DNA from: Hetaerina americana
Lineage: Eukaryota > Arthropoda > Insecta > Odonata > Calopterygidae
Assembly (NCBI GenBank): GCA_022747635.1
Contig: JAKTNV010000014.1
Coordinates: 8,444,610-8,508,609 of the forward strand
Direction of reading: 5' to 3'
DNA length: 64,000 nt
Shown: positions 1-12,000 of the stretch, piece after piece
Layout: each line of letters begins with the position of its first letter
Position numbering within the stretch: position 1 is the stretch's first letter
Position numbers and translations under genes: made by a program
The notes under the pieces: generated by a model
What the model was told of the DNA's origin: nothing
The model's input: the letters and a program-made list of their open reading frames with translations, nothing else
The model's database searches: none

Positions 1-369
1 AGAATTCGGTACGCCAATGAATCAAATTCGTGTTTTTATTGCATTGAAATGAGGAAAAATATGATCCACAGCAAAAATAAAACACAACACAAAAGAATTG
101 ATGCATTAAAATATTTAATTAAACGCTCGCTTGCTGACTCCATTCTATTATCACCCCCACGAGTCTTAATCAAAATCCTTAATGAAAACATTGAATTTCA
201 ATCATTTGTCTCGTTTCAAAAAATAATTCAATTCCCACGGATCCCATCACGCTGATAAATAATAATGAAGCAGAATCGTCGACCAGCAAGCACTAAAATG
301 AGATAACAAGTTGAAACGAGAGAACATATAACCGCGCATCAATATTTCGCCAAAGAACGCCAAAGAGTA
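1..369. other. AT-rich stretch, no gene seen
   Basis: Ordinary AT-rich sequence. A short open frame covers about 49-255 on the plus strand, but its translation is low in structure and matches no family I recognise. I see no repeat boundary, promoter or RNA gene. Confidence 0.5.
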
Positions 370-1262
370 AGTATAAAGGATTATGTAAAGGAAAGATTGA
401 GATGATGAGAGGAAGAAGGGGGAAATGGTGGATTGGGGAGGGGGGAGGCTTTAGGGGCAATTCAATGAATAGGAGAGGTGAGGTGGAAAGGAAAGTGGGG
501 ATTGGGCAGGGTTAGGTAGTGATATTCGAAAGGGAATGGAAAAGATACGAGATCGGGAAGGTTCCGAAGGGAGGATACGAGGGGCGCAGAGGAGGGTAGT
601 GGTCGGGAGAGAGGAGGGGAAATAAGAGGACGGCAGAGGAAACAAGTCGGGTGAGGAATTAGCTGTCTAGCAATGAAGAAGAGGGGAGGGATGGAGAGCG
701 TGGTCGTGTAGGGGAGGAGGGGGGAAGGAGTTAGAAGAGGACAAAGGAGGGAGGGGAGAAAGCGAACAGACATATCCAGCCATTTGCAAAAGCCCTTTTA
801 AGGAGAAAAGAATTTTCGTGGGGGGTGAGAGAATGAGAGAGAAGCATTTTCCACGACGGGTGATGAAGTGCGCGGAAGAATAAGAAAGCAAGAGGAGAAG
901 AGGAGGATCAGGGAAGAGGGATAGAAAGGAAGAGGGGATATGCGGGGATGAAATGGTAGAAAGGAGTCGAGTAGATTTTTGAGAATCGAGAGGGGGCTAA
1001 GGATGACGTAAGTCGGAGGGGTGGAGAAGGCTGAGAATGGCGAAAGATGATACGAGGAAGGGAGGAATGAAAAGAGAAGAGGAAGTGAAAAGGGGAGGAG
1101 AGTTGGACGTGACGTTAAGGGTTTTGAGTTTGGGGTTGGGAAAAACAGAAGACGACAAGGACGGCGCTTACAGCAAACGGTTTGAGGAGAGAGACGAGTC
1201 GGAATAAGAGGAGGAATTAAAGAAGGCGAGGGTGTGTGCTTTTGTGTGAGAGAGGGTGGGTG
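370..1262. repeat. Long purine-rich (G/A) tract on the plus strand
   Basis: For almost 900 bases the plus strand is strongly biased to G and A, with many runs such as GGGGAGG and GAGGAAG and few pyrimidine runs. The minus strand is therefore C/T-rich, and this creates several overlapping open frames whose translations are Ser/Pro/Leu low-complexity. I do not treat those as genes. The block at 418-457 carries several closely spaced G runs that might form a G-quadruplex on the plus strand. The bias reverses at about 1290. Confidence 0.75.
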
Positions 1263-1289
1263 GTTTGGATGGCGCCTTAATTGGTTGAA

Positions 1290-1435
1290 GGCCCTCACTC
1301 TGCCGGCTAAGAATTTCACCACCACCCACCCAACATTTTATCTTCTCACTCCCACCGCAGATCCTTTTTCCTCCCTCTCTCATCCAGACAGGCGGCACTC
1401 CCTCTCTTTCTCTCACTCTCTAGTTATATCCATTC
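1290..1435. repeat. Pyrimidine-rich tract following the purine tract
   Basis: The plus strand switches from purine-rich to C/T-rich here, with CTCACTC, CCACCCACCC and TCTCTCTTTCTCTC-like runs. The change comes just after a short GGCGCC palindrome at about 1271. Open frames over this stretch are low complexity and are not called. Confidence 0.6.
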
Positions 1436-4379
1436 ATTGTATTCATCCTTGGAAGGAGGAGTTTAAAACGGCACACTAAGGCCAACCTCAAATGTGTGTC
1501 CGAATATGTCTAGGGAAAGGGTGTCGTAATCCACTTTCCGTGTTTGCAAGGTTGGGTTAAGCTAGATGGGGGGGTTTTATTTTTCGGGGGAGTGGCATGG
1601 GTGATGTTTTTTTCGAGAGAGCGCAGAATGAGATATTTAAAATATGTGACGCTTGGGAGTGGGGGAAAGGAAGTGGTGGGTCGGTGTGACACGGACAATT
1701 AATTGAGGGGGGACGTTTGGTCATCTACTTCGAATTCAACTATTACTACGATAAGTAGCGAATATGAAAGTATTCTAACTCTATCTTAGGATGAGCTTTT
1801 TCGTTTCCTTTAGTATTCAAGTCTAGGATCAAAACGAACGAATGGCCTTCACGTAATTTTTTGAGATTTCTATTCGTATGTGATGATACAAATAAAATAT
1901 CGCAACGAGGAGGTCATCGCAACGATGGACACTAAGAAAGACCTACTGTATTCTTGTACGTATTTGTATTCCATTGAAGATATTATTCTGATTCTCAGCT
2001 GAAAGAAAAGAACGCACACCATAAGGTGTCATCCGAAACAACAAATATTTCCCGTTCGGGACTTCACTTTTCTATTTAGCGATTTAAATAAAATTAAATA
2101 ATTACTATGGCCTGAAAAGACAAATCATCCTATTTAAAAATAAGGTCATGTCCTTAATACCAAATTCCAATGCCACTAATCAGTATGAAAATCGTGTTCC
2201 TGTGAATCATGAAACTTGAAATGACCAGTCTATGAAAGAAAAACAGACGTCTATTCGGCAATGCCACAAAATACAAAATAAATTGGAAACTTATCTAAAT
2301 ATTTGAAATTAACATTTATAAAAACAAAAACATAATAAATGCGATAAAAATTTGTGTTCCATTTTGAATTATCTGGGTGCAGATCATCTCACGATATCTA
2401 GAAAGAGATCTCTACATTTCTATTTTAGATCATCTCATGACATTATTTCTCTCGTGTTATATCTAATCCCCATGCAAGTAGTATACTCTCTGTTTGAATT
2501 AATTTCTAACGGTGGCGAGGGAAGTGAAATCAAACGGATTGATAAAGGAAGAAACCTTAGAACTGGGAATCAAGTAAAACCATTAAAGAATTACAATACT
2601 TGTTCAGGTTTTTTCAAAGCTTAAAACACAAGGTAATACAACTATGTCAAAATAAAAGCATATTTGCTATTTAAAATTCATAATTGTATAAAAAACGGCG
2701 ATAAAATAACAATTTTGAAGGTTTTAACAGTGAACTGTTCCGTGCGTCATTGAGAAATAACCATGATAAAATACTTTGGCAGGGAAACATGAAATATATT
2801 TGCTATGCATTAATACTGAGTTAAATCAAGATATAGGCATCTATTCACTAGGAAATATATATTTTTAAATTCACTGTGATTTGACTTTTTTCCAAGCTTG
2901 ACGTTATTTACAATTGCTGGCTTCGAGACTGACAGAAACGGTGGACATGCTAACGTCGCTCTACTTTATACGTGTTCTAATAGCTTTGACGCGCATTTAA
3001 CTGTTTCTTTTCTAAACCAGAACATCGTCGTTATCAGCAGAGAAAGAATAGGATTTTATCCAACCCTTTTCATTAATTTCAACACTACCTGCTTTCTCTC
3101 GATTATTTCCCGGATCTTTTAATTTAATGCTTGATGGAAAAGAAGCTAAAACACTACGGACAACATTTTCGGTATCTCTCACAGAGAAGATTTCCTAAAG
3201 GAGATTCTGGCACATGGGCTGTCGTCGTCCGCATAAGCATAACCATATATAAAAATATTACAAAAATGCGCAACGAGGATGAAAGGATTCTCGCTGCGAA
3301 AATGATAAAAAAGTGGACCCTGGAGAAAAAGGTGACGGCAAGGAAAGTGGGAACCCTTGATTTGTCCTTGTTTAAGAAAAAAGATGAAAAGCGCTTTAAA
3401 GGATTAAGGGCGAGAGACATACGCAGGAAGATGAAAAAGGAACAAAAGGACCGCCAGATAAAAGTAGAAAGGAAATGTTTTTCTTCGCGGAAAAATAATA
3501 AAAGCACCGAGACAAACGTTGTTACGCAGTTTTCGGCCGCAAGATACGTCGGGAACAAATTAAATGTGAGGTTAATTCATTGACTTCGAGTCTCACTAGA
3601 GCTGTGCATGATCCACCTAACATGGCAATCACCATTGCGGTAAGAGGAATACACTTTCACGGGTAAATAAGTAGGAATGCATGACTAATGCGAAAGTTTT
3701 ACAGTGAACATGCTTCCATTAATACATTTTCCAGATTACTCGTACAAGATTCTGATATGGGGAAGAACCTAATTATTATCCACCATAAAATGAAATCTTT
3801 TTGAATATATAAGAAGAAGAAGCACCACCATTTAGGAGAATCAAAACTTTTATTATCTTGTAAATATAGCACAGTTTTTTAGCATAGTATTATATCTTTC
3901 CCCGTTAGAACATATTAGATGAAGCGAGAGAACAAAATCGAACTGGAATTAAGGATAAGCAAGAAAAAGACCTTTTAGTACCTATCGAAACTTGTTAAAA
4001 CGATAATGCATCAATTCTTGTTAATTACCAATTCTTTCTATCAAACATGCTTTGGACATTGTATGTTCCGATAACACAATATCTGAATACCTAAAATTCT
4101 GTTCCTTTATACTTATTTCTATCAAACATAGTATTGGTACTCTGCGTGTCGATTACCAATTTAACTGAATATCATTTACAATGACCAAAAAACTACATTT
4201 ATCTTGATTAATAAATTAATAATATATACTCATATGGAAGAGTATCATTTAATGATCTGCAAATTCTCCTTCGTCAGGGCAGAATTACAGCAGAGTAATG
4301 CCAATCAGTGCAAAACCCACTTGTTTGGACCACACCATATTTTTTTAAAGCCTCTATAATTTCAAATAGATTTAACCAG
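1436..4379. other. AT-rich stretch, no supported gene
   Basis: The first 260 bases are still G-rich, with a G7 run near 1567. From about 1700 the sequence is ordinary AT-rich DNA. The longest open frame is on the plus strand at about 3134-3583 (first ATG at 3134, about 149 codons). It encodes a Lys/Arg-rich product with no domain, signal peptide or membrane segment that I recognise. I see no splice-site arrangement or neighbouring exon that would make it convincing. Confidence 0.45.
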
Positions 4380-4720
4380 TTAAAGGGGAGGATAACTACC
4401 AATTAAGTGATGACGGATGATTTACTCAGGAAATTATTAATCACCCTCTGGGCCCGCAGAACTCCCAGGGGAAGTTTTATTTCCCCAAGAGGTCCAAAAA
4501 GAGAGAAAGCGTCGCTTGAATCACTTGCACATCTCGTAGAAGACGAACTAATTCATTCGGGGCCAATCCAAATTCGGAGCTAGAGGTTCAGCAAGATGTA
4601 GGTCACGACCCCAAACGATTCTCCCTGATTTCCACCAAGGATTTCGGCGCCTAATTTTCAATCAAGGGTCTATAAAGTGAAGTCAATCGGAATACGCGCG
4701 AGATTGCTTTCGTGGGAAAA
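4380..4720. other. GC-richer block with a hairpin, function unknown
   Basis: This 340-bp block is clearly less AT-rich than its surroundings. It contains a GC-tipped hairpin: GGGGAA at 4468-4473 pairs with TTCCCC at 4481-4486 across a 7-base loop. It has no useful open frame. It could be an old repeat, a conserved non-coding element or chance composition, and the sequence alone does not say which. Confidence 0.3.
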
Positions 4721-7700
4721 AGAGTAAATTTTTTTCTTCAGCCAGACAATAATGTTATTCAGCATGATCTTCCGAGCTAATTTGTATTCTACCAAAATTA
4801 ATAGCATCAGAAACTTGTAAAAACTGTCTGTTTTAACTTATCATTTCGACAACAATGCACTCTTAGGATTTTTGCATTTTTACCATCGTGAACACACACA
4901 GGTTCATGGCGAATGTTTACTCAAGATCATATCAAACTTAAAGGAGTATTGCTTTAAAAATTTTCAGAACGGATTTTGAGAATTTTAAACGAATTTAACT
5001 ATTCGCAGTCCTCGAGGAGAGCACTTGAGGTAGAATTCTATCAAAAATAATAAGATTAGTGGAAATTTACCATGGTTGAAAAAAGCAAGCAGAAAATAAA
5101 ACTTTGAGATAGAAATTTCAATTTACCGCAGAAGCAAAACAAGGGGATTGTCTCTTCAAATAACACTTGGGGAATCTAGTCAAATGTGTACGTATTTTGA
5201 ATATATTGCAGTTATTACTAGATCAATAAGCAAAATCAAACATATCAGTGCCCTTTTAGGAAAAAATTATCATATTAAAATAGAGTTCCTTGCACGTAAT
5301 ACAAAGCCACGGGATTTACTATTCGTGGAAGATAGCTTGAGTCTACTGCTTCAGTTATCTTGGAACAATGGTTGTATCATTACGTACAATGATATGAGTA
5401 GAGAAAAAAGGAGAAAAACCACAGGTATTTAAGCTTGTATACTTTGTAAATAAGCAGCTATTCATGAGCAATGAATAGAAAGATGAAACTTTAAAATACC
5501 CTGGAATACCAAAAGTTGATATTGGTTCAGAGAAATGAATACTGAAGGCTTTGGGTTAAAACGTCTGTTGAGTTTTTGTGCGACGAATACTAAAGAATAT
5601 ACGAGAAAATTAATGAAAATGAATGGAAAATAGATTATGATATATTATAAAGCTGATTTAGCTAATTAGAGGACAAGATATAGACAGAGAGAAAGATTAG
5701 CATAATCTCGGAGCGGTTACTTAGTGATTAAAGTTCTGTGAAAGACAGGATATGCAGACGATTTTTGTACCTCACGGTTTATGAGTAAAGGACTTGCTTG
5801 GATGGTCAGATGATGTCACTAAAAATTGGAAGGCATTGATAGGGACAAGAATAGAAGAGAAGTTTCGAAGACATGGGAAATGAGAGCCTAATTACAGAGC
5901 CAAGGACTGTGATATCAGGATAGTTTAGAGATGTCGGCTGTATTTAATTTTTACTTAAAATTAGAAGCCATACCATTGAAAATTTGCTAATATCAACAAA
6001 CCTTCTCGTAAACCAGAAAAATGTGAAAATATTACTATACATATATATATATATGTATAGTACAATGATTTGCCATTTATTATTCAAATTAGTATTGGAA
6101 AGGGCAAAAATATTGAGGCAATATTATGAGATACCAGATAATATTAAGTCCATTTTGTGCCAATAGAGGAGACGGCGTACAAATTCTTCATATAAATAAA
6201 TCACAATAACTAAAATCCAAGCTGCGAAACACAGTTGTTTGCAATACATTATCTTCTACAATAATAACCAGTTCCAAGTTCTATATATACGATTCAAAAC
6301 TATCATCAATACGAAAAACGCTTGAACGCTTGTTAATATTTAACAGTGAATCATTATAGGAAAAAGACAGTCATATGAAAAATCAGGAAATAAATCAAGA
6401 AACCGTTTTGCTCCAAAAAATAATATCCATTAATAACGATTCAATTCATTCCACATGCTAACTTATCGATACACACTTCGAAACTCCATGTGAAACTCAA
6501 ATGCAAAGTCAATAAACCGTGTCGAATCGAATTAATCGACAACATGCACCAAGCACATTTGAAAAACAAATTTCCTTCTCAATTAAAATTTTAGCAACTG
6601 CATTACATGAATGGCTGAATCTACCGTAAAAAGAAATGAAATGTAAAGTTGGTTCTCTTTACATAGTTATGTGACGTTCATTTTATCACATTCATATTAC
6701 GCAGTTGCCCAAATTCACTTTCCCAGAGGACTCTACCATCACAATCGACCTATTTGCTGATTGGTCCAAGATTTCTAAGTATTCATGACATGTTGCTCTC
6801 ACAGCAAATTGAAGGACTTCCGTGATTTCATAAAAGAAAATAAAGGCGGGACACGGCAGCCTGTGATCATGAATATCGCTTTCATCAGCTCAAAGATAAG
6901 AGATACGTTCAGATCAAACAGAAAAATGGATAGAAGTTAATTTTGCAGAGCTTCAAAACAAAATCATTTTGACCCTAGGGTTTAAATCAATAGGAACTTT
7001 CAAAGAAACAATGTTGTCATAAATCAGAGGAAAAGCCACAACAATAACCGAATTTTGGCAGGCATTCAATCCAATCATAAAACACATGGAATATTGCAAG
7101 CCAAATGAGCAATTACCCAAATGGTGACAACTGCTCAATGGCCCAGTGATTTTTTCTTTCGATAGAAGTTGGGACCAATTTCATCGTTAATCCAATATCC
7201 TATGCTTAAAATTCTCTATCTAATATATTCATTGATTTTTAACGATCCAATACTATATACTCCAATGATCACTTCATGTAGGAATGGAAAAAAGTATTTT
7301 TCTACTGTATGTCCTATCTCCAAGATTCAAAAGCGCATCCAACCGACCCCGTCGTCAACTTCTAAATTCATTAGGGTATCCGGAAACTCACTGAATGACC
7401 GGTGCCTTTGATTTTCAAAATTTTGTATTATCAATCTCTTCCACAATTGATGGAATGTAAAATGATAAATGATAAATGACGCCATTTCCTTTGCGGAAGA
7501 ACATGGAACACTGTCGATAAGCATTTTGCAGAGCTGAAATATTTTTTTGATTTGATAAGTGGCATATTTGATTCCTTTTGAGATATTGATTCCAGAAAGA
7601 GTAGTACTGGGCCGATTCATTGGCTTTTTAGTACCTAAAAAATATAGCAACTCAGATACGGCCAGCACAATGCTTACTATCTCCAAACAGTTTATTTTTA

Positions 7701-7778
7701 TAACGTAAGTATAGCATTAAAAATGAACGGTAACTTATCTCACCTGACCAGTCGGTTAAAACTTTTTTGTGTTTCTTA
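4721..7778. other. AT-rich stretch, no supported gene
   Basis: AT-rich DNA with a short TA microsatellite at about 6042-6056. The longest open frame is on the minus strand at 7327-7686 (119 codons). Its translation has a hydrophobic first 20 residues followed by mixed sequence, and I do not recognise a family. No adjoining exon is convincing. I leave it uncalled and record it among the findings. Confidence 0.45.
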
Positions 7779-8035
7779 TGGGGACGTCGTAGTCAAGAGG
7801 GTAGGAAGTTGGGCAACTGGCTGGAGGTCCCAGGTTCGATTCCTTGACCCCTCAGGGCACTATTAACTTCAAGCAAGCTGCATGAATATCCAACACCAGC
7901 CCCCTTGGTGTGATTGAAACTGAAGTTTGAATTTCACACGCCGTTCATCTTAGTACTTAGGTAAGCTCTACTCTCACCTATCAAACCAACCCTCGAGTTG
8001 AACACCGTGGTGGTGTTCCTTAAATACGTATTTTT
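7779..8035 (+). mobile_element. tRNA-derived SINE
   Basis: A short non-coding retroelement whose 5' end is a tRNA-like pol III promoter. The A box TAGTCAAGAGGG lies at 7790-7801 and fits TRGYNNARNNGG at every defined position. The B box GGTTCGATTCC lies at 7833-7843 and fits GGTTCGANTCC. Their spacing is normal for a tRNA. A tRNA-unrelated body of about 180 bp follows, including CA/TG-rich palindromic words near 7910-7945. The right end is uncertain, somewhere between 8010 and 8035, because I could not find a target-site duplication or a clear tail. SINEs of this type encode no protein and depend on a partner LINE. Confidence 0.72.
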
Positions 8036-8790
8036 GTTAAATCGCAAAACCTTGGCATCACACAAAAGAATTATTTTATGATAAATGGACAAAATCGATT
8101 TTAGTAAACATTATCTACCAATAATTTACATGAAATCTAACATTAAAACTTGGTAAAATAAAATCGTGCCCCAAGAGCCATTTTTTCTAGATCCGATGGT
8201 AGCTGGGTAACCAACTTTCCTGCTAACCCAGAGTTCGCGGGCTTCATTTCCGCCAAGTTGTATTCGGGAGTTAATGATTTCCTAGAATTTTATTTTCATA
8301 TTAATACGCCGATGTAAATGCCTGGAAAAGCTTGTCTGTTTTCGGGTTGGTACATAACAAAAAAATCAATAATTCAACAATTGCTTCAGAGACTAGAGGA
8401 ATCTTGATTTACATTGTTCCATCATTTGCTCTCGTGAAAATATTTTACAAAAAAACGTTATCGCATCGCGCCTTTGTCTGGCTTCACGTCAAGGCATAAC
8501 TTCTAGTAATCACAACTCTGAGACTGCAAAATGTTGAGTGCCTAACCAACTCCAAAAGGAGCAGTCAAAGAGATTTTTTCCTCCCAGACCGCGCTCACTT
8601 GAATAAGCCGCAATTTGGAGTGGTCGTGTCCACGGCGAGAAGTGACGTTCTGTAAAATGAGAGAGGAGAACGGCCTTAAGCCAACATCGTCAAAATCCAC
8701 TCGCCGAGCTATAACACGCTCCTTTTCTGAGAGACAGTGAGTCGATAGAAGCTAACGAGAGTCAGAGAATACTGTTGGCGATATGCTGGC
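8036..8790. other. Unannotated stretch
   Basis: Mixed AT-rich sequence with a somewhat GC-richer patch at about 8580-8720. No open frame worth calling and no repeat boundary seen. Confidence 0.45.
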
Positions 8791-8799
8791 CTGTAGGGG

Positions 8800-9010
8800 C
8801 AGTCAGTCACTGATGAGAACGGAGGAGGGGTGGGGATGAAAGAGAAGGAGAGAGAGAGAGAAAAAAAAGAAGGCGTTAGAGGGAGAAAGCTTTGATGAGA
8901 GAGTGGTCGCAAACTGAAAGGTTCGCCAAGGAGACGGAAAATAAATAAAAGGAGAATGTGAAAAGGAGACAACTCAGAAAAGCGAAAGAACAACTAAAGG
9001 AAAGGTCAAA
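8800..9010. repeat. Purine-rich tract with GA microsatellite
   Basis: The plus strand is G/A-rich, with a (GA)n run at about 8849-8861. Overlapping open frames on the minus strand are Ser/Phe/Leu low-complexity shadows of this composition. Confidence 0.6.
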
Positions 9011-12000
9011 CAATGAAGAACTCGAACATGTGCGGTGCCCACACAGTTTTCCCCTTTTGACCTTCACTCTAATGCTGTTTTGGAAAAAAATTCCCTTTTT
9101 TAAATACAACGGAGCTCATTGAGGATTGTTCAAAATGACGGCTGAGCAAACACCAATGGGCACTGTCTTTTCCGTTTTTAAAATCTATAAACTATTCAGC
9201 ACATACATAAATGGTGCAATCCATTTACAAGAAATCGAGAGCTAACCTTTTTTTAAAAGCAGTGACAATGTTTAACGAATACACAAACCCAATTCAATAG
9301 ATGATGGGCTATGAAAATTCCAAAAAACACATTTCCCACTATTTTTAAAAGTTCGTTTAATAATTTTTAACCTATATACATAGGCCTATGATGGCGAAAG
9401 CGCCCAGACACGAAAAATGATATGAATTTATAGCAAAAAATATCGCCTTATCTCGAGGATTTATTACTTTTTTAAATAAAAGCGCTTTGTTTAAGTTGGA
9501 TAAGGTAATATAATTTGCTACTCCGACGTAATGACCCCCGTACGCCCAAAATATATCCAACCTAACAATCTAATACTAAAGTAATGCTCGACTGTGTACA
9601 TTCCACGAGCACATCAACTCAACTAACCTTCCAGTAAGAATTATTACACTACTTTTTTTTATTTAAGATCAATTTTTAAAGAGACACAATACTTTTTCTC
9701 GTAGGAGAAATAAATTCTTTAAGTCTAGGCACCCTATGCGCCATGCGAATCATTTTTTAGACCTCATATGAGCCCCTGAAATAACCCTAAATATATTAAA
9801 TTCAATTTCCTTCATCTAGCGATGTCGACTATTGATTCGCTGTAATTAAGCTAATAAATTTGTGACTCTACCGTTAATAGACTTCAGCGTCGAGTTTAAT
9901 TTCGTATTATGCAGAAGAAACTTACATTGCCCCCGTTGTAATATTAAATGATTTTATAGTTCCAACTGCAACTAATTGATGAACAGAACGAGTAAATTTT
10001 AAATAGAACAGGCAAAATATTAAGTCGAAGCTACGTAATCAAAGAACGCTCTCAAAATTAATGCACTAAATGGCTGTTGATGAATTAGAGAGGAAATATC
10101 GAGAATAAAGAACAAAATCCTCATCTGCACCTCTGTAGAAGAGAAGATAAGAATCACAAGGAAACAAGGAACACGGAAAAACATCAGGATAATTAACAGC
10201 TTGCTAAACAAATAGTCAAATTGAAAGGGCGAGTGCATATAAAATTGCACAAAACTGCAAACATGTGGAATAGAGGTATCTATCTATCACGTACGCTTCT
10301 ATAAAACGTTTATTAAATGTTACTTGAAACCCTGAAAGATAAAAATTTCAACGTGGCTATTTACTCGGATAATGATGATGTAATAGAATTAAATGTACAC
10401 TTCATAATGTAATGTTTGCAGTGGGTGAAACCTACGTATTCCATCCGGAAAATACTTCAATGATGAAATACGAGAAATGACGGCGAGAGTAGAGATACTC
10501 TAATTACATGACAGCACCCATTGGAGCGAGCGCAACTTATAAAGTAACGGATCACATAGCAAAATCATTATAATTTATGCACAGAAACATGAAATGTATC
10601 AAAACATTCAGCGGACCGTTTGCTGATGAGAACGCGCAAGGGTCCACCTTGGTCAAAGCAAATTGAGATATCATGTTTCCCTATATTTTAAAAATTCATT
10701 CTGAAATGTGTGTAACGTTCAAAGCGAGCACTAAAAGGTGCATGCAAATATCAAAGGTTAAGGTTTCTGGGAAGCACCTGAGAGGAACGGGGAGTATTTT
10801 CGTTTGACTTAATTTTTACGAGACACTCGATAATTGCCAAAAATCGCTTTAAAATAAGAAGATGGAAGAAAAATATTGGACTCAGGAGACACGATAATAC
10901 TGAGCTGGGAGCCATTTTGAAAAATATGACACTGAAATGGAGGAACGAGGACAGGGAGTGACAAAACATGATCAAATGGTTTTTTAAAAATAAAAAATAC
11001 ATCCAGGTACGCGCGCACATGTATTTGTGCAGGAGAGGGCATAAATGGAATAGAGACGGTAGAATGAGGCAAAAACGATCGGAAGAGGAATTAACGAAAA
11101 ACGATGCAGTGTGGACGAGATAGACAAAGCAATGATATACACTGCCAAGAGTGAACGAGAGAGTAGAGGTGAGATGTTAGGGCAGCATCGTAAAATTGAT
11201 AGGAGGAGGGGATGCAGAGACCAGGAAAAGCCTATTGGGATAAGTCAGCGGTAAGGCAGCCTAACCTTTTTCCGCCTTACCTATCCCCTTGTTCTCCACA
11301 TCCAAGAGAGCCCCAGCGGGTAAGAGTGGGATTAAGACTACGCCGAAAGGGCAAAGACGAACCCAGCAAGGATGGGGAAGGTGAAGGAAAGACCAAAAGT
11401 CGAAGAGTTATTTTTTTCTCCAGTTATGACAGAATGATATAGGCAACAGTTCAGATTCATTCTCAAGTGCAAGTTATATACATTTCAATTACGAAAGGAA
11501 TAGTTAAACGAATGAAATTACAATGCCACACCGGTGTAGTTCCACTGGCTTCCGTGATCCGTAATCGAAATACATTCGTCATGAGTATCTAATTATTTCT
11601 GCTGATAAGTCATCACAATCATATGGGTTTATTGACTCTGTTTTGATACGCGATTTGGTGATCATCAACTCAACTATTCCATAATGCATTGCTCTTACAT
11701 TTCGTTTATGTAATGAACTCATTGTAAAATCATAAAGTTATAAGCGACGGAGAAATTCTGCAATGAAGTTTCCGAAAAACTAGGAATACACGAGGTGATA
11801 TTTTGCGGCAATTTACGAGCATGATGTAAATATTTAGTACCCAATAGAAATTCTCAAAAAAAATCTATGGAGGGGTGCTTATTTATCCTCCATGAAATCA
11901 GAAAACTTTACTTTTCATCTAATTTCTAAACTAAAATTTCGTTTTCTAGTGATTAAAGTATTTTCTACTAGGTTATTAAAGTATCATGGCGGCTATGTTG

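Noticed and set aside
451..1416. Overlapping minus-strand frames of 64-175 codons
   Set aside because: They lie within a strand-biased purine tract. Their translations are Ser/Pro/Leu/Phe low-complexity, and several frames are open at once, so the composition explains them.
5750..5830. YADD-like word (GYADDF) as a reverse-transcriptase fossil
   Set aside because: No other reverse-transcriptase block could be aligned on either side, so one four-residue match is not evidence.
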